64,000 nt of DNA from an uncultured Eudoraea sp. (GTDB lineage: Bacteria; Bacteroidota; Bacteroidia; Flavobacteriales; Flavobacteriaceae), in contig CAMYIE010000001.1 of NCBI GenBank assembly GCA_947258405.1, positions 62,001 to 126,000 on the forward strand, read 5' to 3'. How positions within the stretch are numbered: the stretch's first letter is position 1; each line of letters begins with the position of its first letter. A model generated the notes under the pieces. It was not told the DNA's origin. It did not search any database and saw nothing but the letters and a program-made list of their open reading frames with translations. Positions 16,249 to 26,141 of the stretch are shown one piece after another. The position numbers were made by a program, and so were the translations under genes.

Positions 16249-19200
16249 CCAGTCCGAATATCTTAGGTTTGTTATCGTTGATGGCCACAAACATGAATGA
16301 TTTACCTTGCTTATCCTTAAAGGTCTTTAGGTGTTTTACTTCATCCCTTATAAAAAAGCCACTGGTATTGTAATCCTGCCATTGGAAACCCATTTTACCA
16401 TCGCCCAGTAATACACTGCCGTAATTGGCATCTAATCTGGAAAACTGGGGTTTAAACTCGTAGTTATTCCCACCCAGGATAAGGTCCAGGTTACCATCCT
16501 TATCTACATCGGTACAACTTATATCACAAACACACGATAGTTGAACTCTTGGTGGCAAGCTTATAATTTCGAACTTGCCATTACCGTTATTTACAGCGAT
16601 TACCGACTCGGAGATTGAGGATTGCTTCATGATCGAATTCTCAAATATCTCAGCTGGGAAAAGTTCGTCTAACGAACGGCGGGCATATTCAGAAGCCTTT
16701 AGGTTTTCCTTTTTGAGTTTAACCATTTGTTCTGTCAGTTCTTTTTTCTGATGTATCGGAAAGTCCTGTCCATCGCTATGCAGGGTAACAATTTGCTCGA
16801 TGGTGCCGTTGTCGTCGAAATCGTTGATCCACATCTTCATGGGCTTGCCTTTCTCGGGCTTATAATGCAGGTTGCGCCCCTTGTTACCGAGCACAAGATC
16901 CAGGTCTCCATCCTGGTCAAGGTCTGCAGCTTCCACGGTATTCCACCAGCCATGCAGACTATCGAGGTCTGTATTCAGTTTGGTTAGTCGCCTGCCGGAA
17001 TTCCTGTAAATCATAGGTGTACCCCACTCAGAAACAGTTATAAGATCTTCCTTAGCATCACCGTTTATATCGGCCCAGATCGCGTCGGTGATCATACCGC
17101 CGTCTTTCAAATCATACGCCAGGCGTTCCGTAGCTTCCAGAAAACTACCATCACCATTATTTTCCAGAAAAAGATGATCAGGATCAACGCCATAGGTACC
17201 TACAACACTTCGGGATCCTATCATCACATCAATATCGCCATCTTTATCAAAGTCGTGAGGGGCAATGACAGAGATATTTTTAAATACCGAGGGAATTGTA
17301 TGAGCAGACCTGCTAAATTTCCCATTACCGTTGTTTATGTAAAGTCGACTTCTATAGGTATCTCCATCACCGACCTGATTTCCTCCGGTGCCTACCATCA
17401 GGTCCAGATCTCCATCTCCATCGGCATCGAAAAAGGCGGCGGCTGTATCCTCGTGACGAGCATCTTCATTAAATACAGCTTGTGACAAAGCGCTAAGCGA
17501 CCCGCCACCAGTATGTTTGTAGAGGACGGCAGATTGATCCTTAGCGCCACCAACAAAAACGTCTTCGTGGCCATCGCCGTTTACGTCGCCAACCGCCATA
17601 GCAGGTCCTTCCTGGGAGAGTTGCTGATAAATAAGCCCTTCGTAGTCGAAATCGTTATAATTATTTTCTTTGTGGGCGCTAAGTGCTGAGTTCTCCAATT
17701 CCCGCACCAATGTTTTGGGCATTACTTTCTCCGGTATGGAATAAAGCTCAACAGCATCCTTATAATCTACATTGAGTAGCTGATTGGCGGCTACGTTTTT
17801 CAAAAGTAAAGTCTTATCGTCAGGCCAGATGACCCTCAGAGAATCAATCTGAGTTGTTTTCCCCAGGCCGATGGTTTGTATATAGTCCATAGAAGACTGA
17901 AACCCCCTTGAGGGCATTAATTCCTGCAGTACCGTATTATCATCATAATATAGCAGCAGGGTAGTACCGACTGCAAAGGGGTTGGCTCCGGTACCTTTTA
18001 TTTTTAACTTGATGTAGTTATGTTCTTTTTGGCTTTCTGTATTGTTTTTATAAACAAAAGCATGCATGTTTACATTGTTGACCACCAAATCGAGATCTCC
18101 GTCGTTATCGAGGTCGCCATAGGCTGCACCATTAGACATGCTTGGTAATTCGAAGCCCCATTCCGCATTGGCTTTATCGAAGGTAATATCGCCCTTATTC
18201 CTGTATGCGAAATTCGGCTGGGGTTTGATAGGCATTTTTGCTATAATAGAATCGATTGACTCCTTACGACCAGTCAAGGCCATCTTCTGGATGATCTCAT
18301 TGGCAAAGAAGTCTACAAAATCGAGATCGGTAAGGTCGTGATTAATTCCATTGGTGATAAAGATATCGCGCAATCCGTCATTGTCCATATCGAACATCAG
18401 ACCTGCCCAACTCCAGTCTGTAGCATGTACCCCGCTGTAGTAAGCCACTTCGCTAAAACTTCCATTGCCATTGTTCAGCTGCAGGGTGTTCTGAATATAT
18501 TGCTGGTAAAAATCCTTGCTTTGTTTTAGTTTATATACATTATATCCTTCGAATTCCATAACCGATTTCACGCGCTCTTCCGGCTCGGGGAGCATATCGG
18601 TTATAAAAATATCGGCATGACCATCGTTATTGATATCAGCCATGTCGATACCCATTGCTGATAGTGAGAGGTGTGATGTCCAGTTTTTTATATCTTCTTT
18701 AAAGGTGCCGTCCTGGTTGTTGATATAGAGATAATCCCTTTCGTAGAAGTCGTTTGAGACATAGATATCGGGATAGAGATCTTTGTTGATATCGGTAATC
18801 ATCACCCCGAGTCCAAACCCGATAAGGCTTCCATAGATACCAGCTTTTTCACTGACATCCACAAAAGTACCGTCGCGGTTTTCCAATAACATATCGCCTA
18901 CGCCCCGAAAAATATGTGGGACACCTTCCCAGTCCTGTGCCCTGACTTCACGTTGTTCGGCATAGCCAAGACTACTTACAGGGATATTGCTGTTATTGAG
19001 GATATAGGCATCGAGGTCACCGTCTTTATCATAATCGAAAAAGCTGGCATGGGTTGAAAACCCGGTTTTTGCCAGGTTATATTCGCTGGCGCTCTCGGTA
19101 AAAGTTAGATCACCGTTATTGATGTATAAATCGTTATCGTGATTGTTTCCCTCCAGATTACCGGCATTGCTCACGTAGATATCCAACAATCCATCGGCGT

Positions 19201-19603
19201 TTACATCTACCATAAGTACCCCGGTAGACCATGGTTTTGAGCCCATCACACCGGCCTGTTCGGAAATATCCTCAAAGGTCATATCCCCTTTGTTGAGGTA
19301 TAGACGATTGGGATCCATATTTCCTGTAAGATATATATCCGCTAGTCCGTCGTTGTTGATATCACCGATGGCCACCCCCCCACCGTTATAGAAGTTCCGA
19401 TACTTAAAAATATTGAAATCCTTCTGGTTTTGGACCTTGTTTACAAAGTCGATCCCGGTCTCACTCGCACTGAGCAATGTAAAAAGTGTACCTGTCTGGT
19501 CCGATAACGCAGCTTCTTCTTTTTTAGAATCACAGGAAACCGCCAATACCAAAATCAGTAAAATAACAGACAGCTGGTGACTTCTCTTTATGTTCATGTT
19601 CAT
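16241..19603 (-). CDS. FG-GAP/VCBS plus ASPIC/UnbV lipoprotein (second of trio)
   Basis: This ~1120-residue lipoprotein has the signal MNMNIKRSHQLSVILLILVL ending at the lipobox Cys (AVSC). The start is ATG 19603, whose first base is the last base of the upstream TGA (TGATG); a TTG one codon earlier is less likely. N-terminal repeats include DINNDGLADIYLTGN and DVNADGLLDIYVSN. The ASPIC/UnbV motif RGFQSSMDYIQTIGLG, with SLRVIWPD, sits at ~565-615, followed by a second repeat block. It aligns end to end with its neighbours, so the three are tandem paralogues. Role unknown; an extracellular binding scaffold is the simplest reading. Confidence 0.85.
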   Translation of the reverse strand: MNMNIKRSHQLSVILLILVLAVSCDSKKEEAALSDQTGTLFTLLSASETGIDFVNKVQNQKDFNIFKYRNFYNGGGVAIGDINNDGLADIYLTGNMDPNRLYLNKGDMTFEDISEQAGVMGSKPWSTGVLMVDVNADGLLDIYVSNAGNLEGNNHDNDLYINNGDLTFTESASEYNLAKTGFSTHASFFDYDKDGDLDAYILNNSNIPVSSLGYAEQREVRAQDWEGVPHIFRGVGDMLLENRDGTFVDVSEKAGIYGSLIGFGLGVMITDINKDLYPDIYVSNDFYERDYLYINNQDGTFKEDIKNWTSHLSLSAMGIDMADINNDGHADIFITDMLPEPEERVKSVMEFEGYNVYKLKQSKDFYQQYIQNTLQLNNGNGSFSEVAYYSGVHATDWSWAGLMFDMDNDGLRDIFITNGINHDLTDLDFVDFFANEIIQKMALTGRKESIDSIIAKMPIKPQPNFAYRNKGDITFDKANAEWGFELPSMSNGAAYGDLDNDGDLDLVVNNVNMHAFVYKNNTESQKEHNYIKLKIKGTGANPFAVGTTLLLYYDDNTVLQELMPSRGFQSSMDYIQTIGLGKTTQIDSLRVIWPDDKTLLLKNVAANQLLNVDYKDAVELYSIPEKVMPKTLVRELENSALSAHKENNYNDFDYEGLIYQQLSQEGPAMAVGDVNGDGHEDVFVGGAKDQSAVLYKHTGGGSLSALSQAVFNEDARHEDTAAAFFDADGDGDLDLMVGTGGNQVGDGDTYRSRLYINNGNGKFSRSAHTIPSVFKNISVIAPHDFDKDGDIDVMIGSRSVVGTYGVDPDHLFLENNGDGSFLEATERLAYDLKDGGMITDAIWADINGDAKEDLITVSEWGTPMIYRNSGRRLTKLNTDLDSLHGWWNTVEAADLDQDGDLDLVLGNKGRNLHYKPEKGKPMKMWINDFDDNGTIEQIVTLHSDGQDFPIHQKKELTEQMVKLKKENLKASEYARRSLDELFPAEIFENSIMKQSSISESVIAVNNGNGKFEIISLPPRVQLSCVCDISCTDVDKDGNLDLILGGNNYEFKPQFSRLDANYGSVLLGDGKMGFQWQDYNTSGFFIRDEVKHLKTFKDKQGKSFMFVAINDNKPKIFGLDE

Positions 19604-22600
19604 CAATTGTTTTTAGGTATAAAGACCGGGTGGTTGTTGTTTTTCCCGATCAGGTAATAATCTTTATTCTGAATCTGAATTTTATTCAGGTTCCGGACAG
19701 GCCCGGAAGCATGGAGAACACGATCGTTTACCCATCTCATCCCGCCATTTCGATCATTCTGCAAAATTAAGCCATGTGAGGCATCCATACTACCCAGTTG
19801 AGTACTTATTTCGTGGTTATTTCCAATCAGTATAATATCCGGGTATCCATCGTTATTAAGGTCATCGAAACTGATATCCCTGATTGTCGATGCCTGGGTG
19901 ATTAGCGGCAATTTCTTTGGGATAAAGCTCCCCTGACCGTTGTTTTCGAAATAATGGGAAGCCAGGGTATAGGCGTACTTCAAATCTGCCCCCTGTAATT
20001 TCTCTCGACCGAAGAGTTCCTCCAGCGAAGCATTGGCGTAGCGTTTGTACGAGAGGTATTCTTTATTCAGAAAAGGCATTTGCTTTACCAACTCATCTTT
20101 GGAAGCAAGTGCTGTTTCCTGCCCTTGCTTGAAATAAGTTACAAGGGTTTCAATGCTTCCATTGTCATCGAAATCCTGTCGATAAAGCGATATTGGCTGT
20201 GAGGTTGATGCTTTTAGCAGACTGTTTTCCCCAAAATTACCCGCTGCGATGTCTAAATCGCCGTCGAGGTCAAAGTCGGTGATACTAAGAGACCACCACC
20301 AGCCATTGGTCTTGGCCAGACCGTTTTCCTTCTGCAGTTTTAACTCTTTACCTGAATTCAAAAAAACCATCACTGGCATCCAATGTCCAACAGCAACCAG
20401 GTCTGGAAATCCATTATCATCCAGATCTACCCAGCTGATGTCTTTTACGTTTCCACAAAATTGAAATTCAGGGGCAAATTCCCGGGTGATATTGTTAAAT
20501 GACCCTTTACCATCATTTTCGAAAATATATTGTTCCGGGGTTTTTCCAAATTCCCAGGGGACAAGATCTGCTGTAATGGTTATGTCGAGATCACCGTCTG
20601 CATCTATATCATAAGCAGTTACTCTGGAAGCGTTTACGTCGATATTTTGGAATTCATCCGGATCTTTAAGAAAAGTTCCTTTTTGGTTACGGTATAACCT
20701 GGGCCTGAGCTGCTGACCCTCTCGATATTCATTGCCGCCACTAACCACAAGAAGATCCTGCCAGCCATCGGCATCGGCATCGAAAAATACAGCCGAAATA
20801 TCCTCACTCTTTTCATCCAGGGAAAACAGATTTTCCTGATGTGAAGAGAATTGTCCTTCACTATTCTGCAAGAACAGCGCAGAGGCCTGTCTTTTAGCAC
20901 CCCCGATAAATATATCATCAAGACCATCGTTGTTAGCATCTTCAACTGCTATAGCCGGACCCTCATTGGTGCTGGCAAAGGGGATCAACGGATTTCGATT
21001 GAATTCGATAGAAATCTGGTCGTTGTGTTTAAAAGGAACCAAAGAGTCTAAAACTGAAACCATTTTAGAAGAGCTTCCTGAAGCGGCCAACTCTGATTGG
21101 GGTTCAGCGTCATCGATATTTACTGCAATATGCTGGTTCGCATTAACGTTGCGCATTAACTGGCTTTGCCCGGTAGGCCACGTAATTCTTATAGAGTCTA
21201 TTTCTGATACTTCTCCCAAACCGAAATGCAATGTTGGCGCCACGGACGATAAATAACCTCTTGTGATGAAATTCTCCCCAACGCTGTTGTTTGCCGATGT
21301 ATAGATCCGGGCTTTTACCCCAATTCCGAGGGGGTTGGTTTTCCCACCTTCAAAGCTCAAGTGTATAAAGGAACCGGAATTCTCTGTCTGGTTTTCAAGG
21401 ATATAAGCCTCCTCATCCACATTGTTCACAACCATGTCGAGGTCTCCATCCATATCTAAGTCTGCAAAGACCGATCCATTGCTGAAAGAAGGTTCAGAAT
21501 CCATCCAACTTTGTGTAACATCTTGAAAATGAAGTTCTCCAGTATTTTTATAGAAATAGTTTGCCACTTTAGTTTCCGGAATATTGTCTATCAGGCTCAT
21601 TTCAGCTTCCGTCATGCCCCGGTCGATACTTCGCTGAATCTCTTCATTGGAAATAAAATTGACAAAATCCATGTCGTTGGTGGCACCTTTAATGCCATTG
21701 GAGATGAAGAGATCTTTCAATCCGTCGTTGTCAAAATCGGCCAGTAGTGCGCTCCAGGACCATTCAGTAGCTGCTATACCCGATAAATGCCCGATTTCAC
21801 TAAAGGTTGCGTCGCCAAGATTCAGGTGAAGTGTATTCTGCATATACTGTGGCGCGTATCCATTGTTCAGGTAGTATTGATATGTGGGGAAAGCGTATTC
21901 CAACCCCGATGCTTTGTAGGTCTCCAGATTTTCAGGCAGCATATCGAGTGAAACGATATCTAAAAGGCCATCGTTGTTGATATCGCCCAGATCGTTACCC
22001 ATAGAATAGTGAGTGGTATGGCCCAAACGAGATGGATCCTGCGATATGATTTCAGTAAAAGTTCCATCCTGATTATTGAGATAGAGATAGTCGTTCTCAA
22101 AAAAATCGTTACCTACATAGACATCCGGATAACCATCATTGTTCAGATCACCGATCCCCAGGCCCAGCCCGTATCCAATTTTACCCTGAAAGATACCTGC
22201 CTCTGCTGATACATCCTTGTAATGGCCCTGGTCATTTCTAAAAAGGCGATCGCCAGAAATTGGATCATATTTACTTCTTTGCGCACCCTTTCCATATGCT
22301 CTGTTGGGATGAACAGAATGATTCAGAAGGAAGAGGTCGAGATCGCCATCCAGATCATAGTCAAAAAATGCGGCCTGAGTAGAGAGTCCGGCAAAATCGA
22401 GTTGATAAGCGGCTGCATTTTCCTTGTAAAGCGGCACACCATTTTCATCGATCCCCTGGTTTTCATAGAGCAGATTGCGCCCCTTCAAAGAACGGTATCC
22501 GCTGGCTTTACAGACATATATATCGAGCAGACCATCGGAATTGATATCTACATAGGTTACACCTGTAGACCAGGATTTCGGGTCTTTAATCCCAGCCGCT

Positions 22601-22899
22601 TCGGTGACATCCAGGAATTTCATCCCTCCCTGATTCAGGTATAGCTTATCCGGCCCCTGGTTAGCGGTAAAAAATAAGTCGGGTTTACCATCATTATTAA
22701 AATCTGCTGTGGCTACTCCGGCACCGTTGTAGTAATAGAGATAGGTAAGTATGTTGAGTTCAGGGGAATCCTTCAAATCGTTTCGAAAATCAATCCCTGT
22801 ATGGGATGAAGCCAATTTAACAAAGCGTTTTGGCTCCCTTTTCTCGCAGGCGACGAAGAGTAAACAAATGAAAGTGAAAAACCCCAAAAATCTTACCAT
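19603..22899 (-). CDS. FG-GAP/VCBS plus ASPIC/UnbV lipoprotein (first of trio)
   Basis: This ~1098-residue lipoprotein uses the signal MVRFLGFFTFICLLFVAC (lipobox Cys18). I chose ATG 22899 because the earlier TTG at 22926 would add nine residues before the signal. The protein has FG-GAP/VCBS repeats (DYDLDGDLDLFLLNH, DFDNDGLKDLFISNGI), an ASPIC/UnbV domain at ~545-600 (RGYLSSVAPTLHFGLG, SIRITWPTGQ), then more repeats (DFDLDGDLDIAAGNFGEN). It leads the coupled run that includes the other two copies and the haloperoxidase-like gene. It lies 125 bp after the symporter gene, so it could be on the same transcript; I see no terminator between. Confidence 0.85.
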   Translation of the reverse strand: MVRFLGFFTFICLLFVACEKREPKRFVKLASSHTGIDFRNDLKDSPELNILTYLYYYNGAGVATADFNNDGKPDLFFTANQGPDKLYLNQGGMKFLDVTEAAGIKDPKSWSTGVTYVDINSDGLLDIYVCKASGYRSLKGRNLLYENQGIDENGVPLYKENAAAYQLDFAGLSTQAAFFDYDLDGDLDLFLLNHSVHPNRAYGKGAQRSKYDPISGDRLFRNDQGHYKDVSAEAGIFQGKIGYGLGLGIGDLNNDGYPDVYVGNDFFENDYLYLNNQDGTFTEIISQDPSRLGHTTHYSMGNDLGDINNDGLLDIVSLDMLPENLETYKASGLEYAFPTYQYYLNNGYAPQYMQNTLHLNLGDATFSEIGHLSGIAATEWSWSALLADFDNDGLKDLFISNGIKGATNDMDFVNFISNEEIQRSIDRGMTEAEMSLIDNIPETKVANYFYKNTGELHFQDVTQSWMDSEPSFSNGSVFADLDMDGDLDMVVNNVDEEAYILENQTENSGSFIHLSFEGGKTNPLGIGVKARIYTSANNSVGENFITRGYLSSVAPTLHFGLGEVSEIDSIRITWPTGQSQLMRNVNANQHIAVNIDDAEPQSELAASGSSSKMVSVLDSLVPFKHNDQISIEFNRNPLIPFASTNEGPAIAVEDANNDGLDDIFIGGAKRQASALFLQNSEGQFSSHQENLFSLDEKSEDISAVFFDADADGWQDLLVVSGGNEYREGQQLRPRLYRNQKGTFLKDPDEFQNIDVNASRVTAYDIDADGDLDITITADLVPWEFGKTPEQYIFENDGKGSFNNITREFAPEFQFCGNVKDISWVDLDDNGFPDLVAVGHWMPVMVFLNSGKELKLQKENGLAKTNGWWWSLSITDFDLDGDLDIAAGNFGENSLLKASTSQPISLYRQDFDDNGSIETLVTYFKQGQETALASKDELVKQMPFLNKEYLSYKRYANASLEELFGREKLQGADLKYAYTLASHYFENNGQGSFIPKKLPLITQASTIRDISFDDLNNDGYPDIILIGNNHEISTQLGSMDASHGLILQNDRNGGMRWVNDRVLHASGPVRNLNKIQIQNKDYYLIGKNNNHPVFIPKNN

Positions 22900-23023
22900 A
22901 CCCCTGCCTAAAAAATCGCAGCGCAAGATACGGAAACTCCGGTGAATAATGAATCAATAGGGCGTTAATGTTTGGATTTTAACCTGGCCTTAGGAGTGAT
23001 AAACTACAGTTTTGTTTAAGTTA

Positions 23024-24676
23024 TTAATTCCAAAACATGGCATAGATTGCGGCGATGATAATCAATACGGCAAATGCCCCTATATTGAATTTAGGACTGG
23101 TTTTAAAGAGTCCTCTAGTAAGAGGAATACCTTTTGGATCTTCCTTGCCCTTATTCTGGGTTAGGCTCACAAGGACGATAACCCCCATAGTTAACAAAGT
23201 GGTATACCCCATCTGATCCAGAAATGGAATATTGACAAAGAAGGGACTATCGGACCATCCATTCTGACCAACTTTAAAATAAAGTGCTAAAGGGATGGAA
23301 GTGATAGCCCCAATAATGGCGGCCTTATTTGTAGATTTTTTCCAGAATAGCCCCATTATGAAGACGGCCAGGATACCAGGACTTACCAATCCTGTATATT
23401 CCTGGATAAACTGAAACGCCTGGTCTATCCCGCCGAGCAACGGCGCCATGAAACTTGCGATGATCAAAGCAATAGCAGCGGATGATCGGCCTACATTAAC
23501 GGTGCGTTTGTCTGAGGCATTTTTGTTGATATATTGAAGGTAGATATCCATCGTGAAGATCGTAGAAGTGGAATTGAGCATGGAAGCCAGGGACGAGACC
23601 ACAGCCGCAGTCAAAGCGGCAAAGGCTACCCCTTTCAACCCTACAGGCAAGAATTGCAGTAACCATGGATAGGCCTTATCGGCCTGAGTCAGGGAAGGAA
23701 CATTGTTCATCGCCAAATCTCCAAGTCTCTCCATGATGCTGGGATCTTTCACCATTACATATGCAGCTATACCGGGTATAACCACAATAAAGGGGATGAT
23801 TATTTTCAGGAAGGCAGCGAATACAATACCTTTTTGAGATTCGCGTAACGATTTGGCGGCCAATGTCCTTTGTATGATATATTGATTAAAACCCCAGTAG
23901 TAAAGATTGGCCACCCATAGTCCTCCTACCAGCACACCTAGGCCAGGGAGGTTTTTATATTCAGGGTTAGATTTATCGAGGATCATAACAAATTTTTCAG
24001 GTACGGCTGCGTATATAGTTTTCATGCCGGAAAATATCCCTTGTCCGCCTGAAACGGCGTCTAATGCCAGATAGGAAGTAATCAAACCACCTAAAACTAA
24101 GAATGCCACCTGAATTACATCGGTCCAGGCCACAGCAGAAAGCCCACCATAGAGTGAATAGGCAGCTGCGAACAGGGAAAGACCTATAACCCCGTAAACC
24201 ATAGGAATCCCCATGATTGTATCGAGAGCCAGCGCACCGAGATAGAGTACCGATGCCAGGTTGACAAATACATACAGGGCGATCCAAAAAACCGCTAGTA
24301 TTGTTTTAAGATTGGTGGAATAGCGTTTTTCTACGAACTCCGGGATGGTATAGAGTCCTTTTTCTATAAATATGGGAAGGAAAAATTTTCCAACGATCAG
24401 CAGGGTAATTGCGGCCATCCATTCGTAGGAGGCGATGGCAAGCCCTACAGCGAATCCCGAACCCGACATCCCGATAAACTGTTCGGCCGAAATGTTTGCC
24501 GCAATCAATGAGGCGCCAATAGCCCACCATGGAAGTGATTTGCTCGCAAGAAAATAATCCTCTGCATTTTTTTGATGTCCTTTCTTATCTCTGGAAACAT
24601 AGAGACCTACACCGAGAATAAGGCAGGCATAAGCGATAAAGATAAAATAGTCCCAAAATCCAAATGAAGATGTCAT
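23024..24676 (-). CDS. SGLT-type sodium/sugar symporter (SSS family)
   Basis: This 550-residue protein has about 14 hydrophobic helices of the solute:sodium symporter family. The segment AANISAEQFIGMSGSGF early in the chain is the signature region of vibrio SGLT-like sugar symporters, and later helices carry SSLASMLNSTSTIFTMD, another conserved SSS segment. It most likely brings a monosaccharide (xylose, glucose or galactose) into the cytoplasm with Na+. It lies downstream of xylA-xylB on the same strand with a ~139-bp gap, which supports xylose as substrate, but the sequence does not prove it. The start is the first ATG before helix 1. No separate periplasmic binding protein is present. Confidence 0.85.
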   Translation of the reverse strand: MTSSFGFWDYFIFIAYACLILGVGLYVSRDKKGHQKNAEDYFLASKSLPWWAIGASLIAANISAEQFIGMSGSGFAVGLAIASYEWMAAITLLIVGKFFLPIFIEKGLYTIPEFVEKRYSTNLKTILAVFWIALYVFVNLASVLYLGALALDTIMGIPMVYGVIGLSLFAAAYSLYGGLSAVAWTDVIQVAFLVLGGLITSYLALDAVSGGQGIFSGMKTIYAAVPEKFVMILDKSNPEYKNLPGLGVLVGGLWVANLYYWGFNQYIIQRTLAAKSLRESQKGIVFAAFLKIIIPFIVVIPGIAAYVMVKDPSIMERLGDLAMNNVPSLTQADKAYPWLLQFLPVGLKGVAFAALTAAVVSSLASMLNSTSTIFTMDIYLQYINKNASDKRTVNVGRSSAAIALIIASFMAPLLGGIDQAFQFIQEYTGLVSPGILAVFIMGLFWKKSTNKAAIIGAITSIPLALYFKVGQNGWSDSPFFVNIPFLDQMGYTTLLTMGVIVLVSLTQNKGKEDPKGIPLTRGLFKTSPKFNIGAFAVLIIIAAIYAMFWN

Positions 24677-24815
24677 GATGGTATTGGCAGATTCGGTTTA
24701 GTTGGTATTTTATCAAGTTAAGCCAAAATGAAATGCTATTTGAAAGATTCCCCAACACTTTAAGCGTTAATCGATATTAGGTTCTAGGGATTTAGCTTCC
24801 AATCTCTCAGGGGTA

Positions 24816-26141
24816 TTAAATATATTGGTTTATGATGTTCTCAAAGAGTTCTTGTTTTCCGCTTTGTATTCCTGGCTCTTCACCTTGTAGGGCAATTTCA
24901 TACAGGTCCTTCAGGGCAAGTTTACCCTCTTCAAAGTTTTTACCATCGCCCTGGTTGAAAGAGCTGTATCGTTCTTTTCTAAGCTGGTCATAGGGAGAAG
25001 AGGTGATTATCCGGTCGGCGATAAGCAGTGCTCTTGCGAAAGTATCTGCTCCCCCGATATGGGCATGGAAAATATCCGCCGGATCTGTAGAATTACGTCT
25101 GAGCTTTGCATCGAAGTTGATACCACCTCCTTTAAGACCACCAGCCTTAAGAAGTACGAGCATAGCTTCGGTTACTTCGGTGATATTATTGGGGAATTGA
25201 TCGGTATCCCAGCCATTTTGATAATCGCCCCGATTGGCATCTATACTGCCCAACATCCCATGAGAGGCCGCTACTTCAAGCTCGTGTGCAAAGGAATGAC
25301 TGGCCAGAGTGGCATGGTTTACCTCTATATTGAGCTTGAAGTCTTTTTCCAATCCGTACTGGTGCAGAAATCCAATAACGGTTGCCGCATCAAAATCATA
25401 CTGGTGTTTCATTGGCTCCATAGGTTTAGGTTCGATAAAAAACGCTCCTTTAAAACCAGCCTTACGGGCATAATCACGCGCCATTCCCAGGAACCGGCCC
25501 ATATGATCCAATTCCCGTTTCATATCGGTATTTAACAAAGACATATAACCTTCACGTCCTCCCCAGAACACATAGTTCTCACCATTGAGCTCAATAGTGG
25601 TATCGAGCGCCATTTTTATCTGTGCTCCGGCCCTGGCGACTACCTTGAAATTGGGATTTGTTGCTGCACCGTTCATGTATCGGGGATGGGAAAAGCAATT
25701 GGCCGTACCCCATAGAAGTTTAACACCGGTCTCCTGCATTTTACTTTTTAAATATCCCACTATTTTAACCAGCCTGGATTCTGAATCCTTAAGGGTACCG
25801 GCTTCGCGTATGAGATCAAAATCATGGAAACAGAAATAATCAAAGCCCATTTTTTCGATAAATTCGAATGCAGCATCTGCCTTTGCTTTAGCGGCTTCAA
25901 GTGGATCTGAGGGAACATCCCAGGGATGCTGAAGTGTTCCGGGGCCAAATGGATCGGCTCCTGTGCCACAAAATGAATGCCAGTAGGCAACAGCAAATCT
26001 GAGATGATCGCGCATGCTTTTACCGGCTACGATCTGTTTGGGATTATAGTATTTGAAAGAAAGCGGATTGTCTGAGTTCTTCCCTTCAAATGGGATATTT
26101 CCTATCCCTTTATAGTATTCGCTTTGAGTTCTAGATGCCAT
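24816..26141 (-). CDS. xylA: Xylose isomerase
   Basis: This 441-residue cytoplasmic enzyme converts D-xylose to D-xylulose. It has the class II xylose isomerase features: an N-terminal extension ([17 protein letters not shown]), the catalytic histidine segment FCFHDFDL, metal-ligand segments [17 protein letters not shown] and [18 protein letters not shown], and [19 protein letters not shown] near the C-terminal part of the barrel. The start overlaps the end of xylB by 11 bases, so the pair is coupled. No XylR-type regulator is adjacent; control may be shared or distant. Length is typical for class II. Confidence 0.97.
   Translation of the reverse strand: MASRTQSEYYKGIGNIPFEGKNSDNPLSFKYYNPKQIVAGKSMRDHLRFAVAYWHSFCGTGADPFGPGTLQHPWDVPSDPLEAAKAKADAAFEFIEKMGFDYFCFHDFDLIREAGTLKDSESRLVKIVGYLKSKMQETGVKLLWGTANCFSHPRYMNGAATNPNFKVVARAGAQIKMALDTTIELNGENYVFWGGREGYMSLLNTDMKRELDHMGRFLGMARDYARKAGFKGAFFIEPKPMEPMKHQYDFDAATVIGFLHQYGLEKDFKLNIEVNHATLASHSFAHELEVAASHGMLGSIDANRGDYQNGWDTDQFPNNITEVTEAMLVLLKAGGLKGGGINFDAKLRRNSTDPADIFHAHIGGADTFARALLIADRIITSSPYDQLRKERYSSFNQGDGKNFEEGKLALKDLYEIALQGEEPGIQSGKQELFENIINQYI

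Noticed and set aside
13360-22644. Many plus-strand frames within the FG-GAP genes
   Set aside because: They are antisense shadows of the repetitive minus-strand coding sequence, with no signal peptide, start context or family motif of their own.
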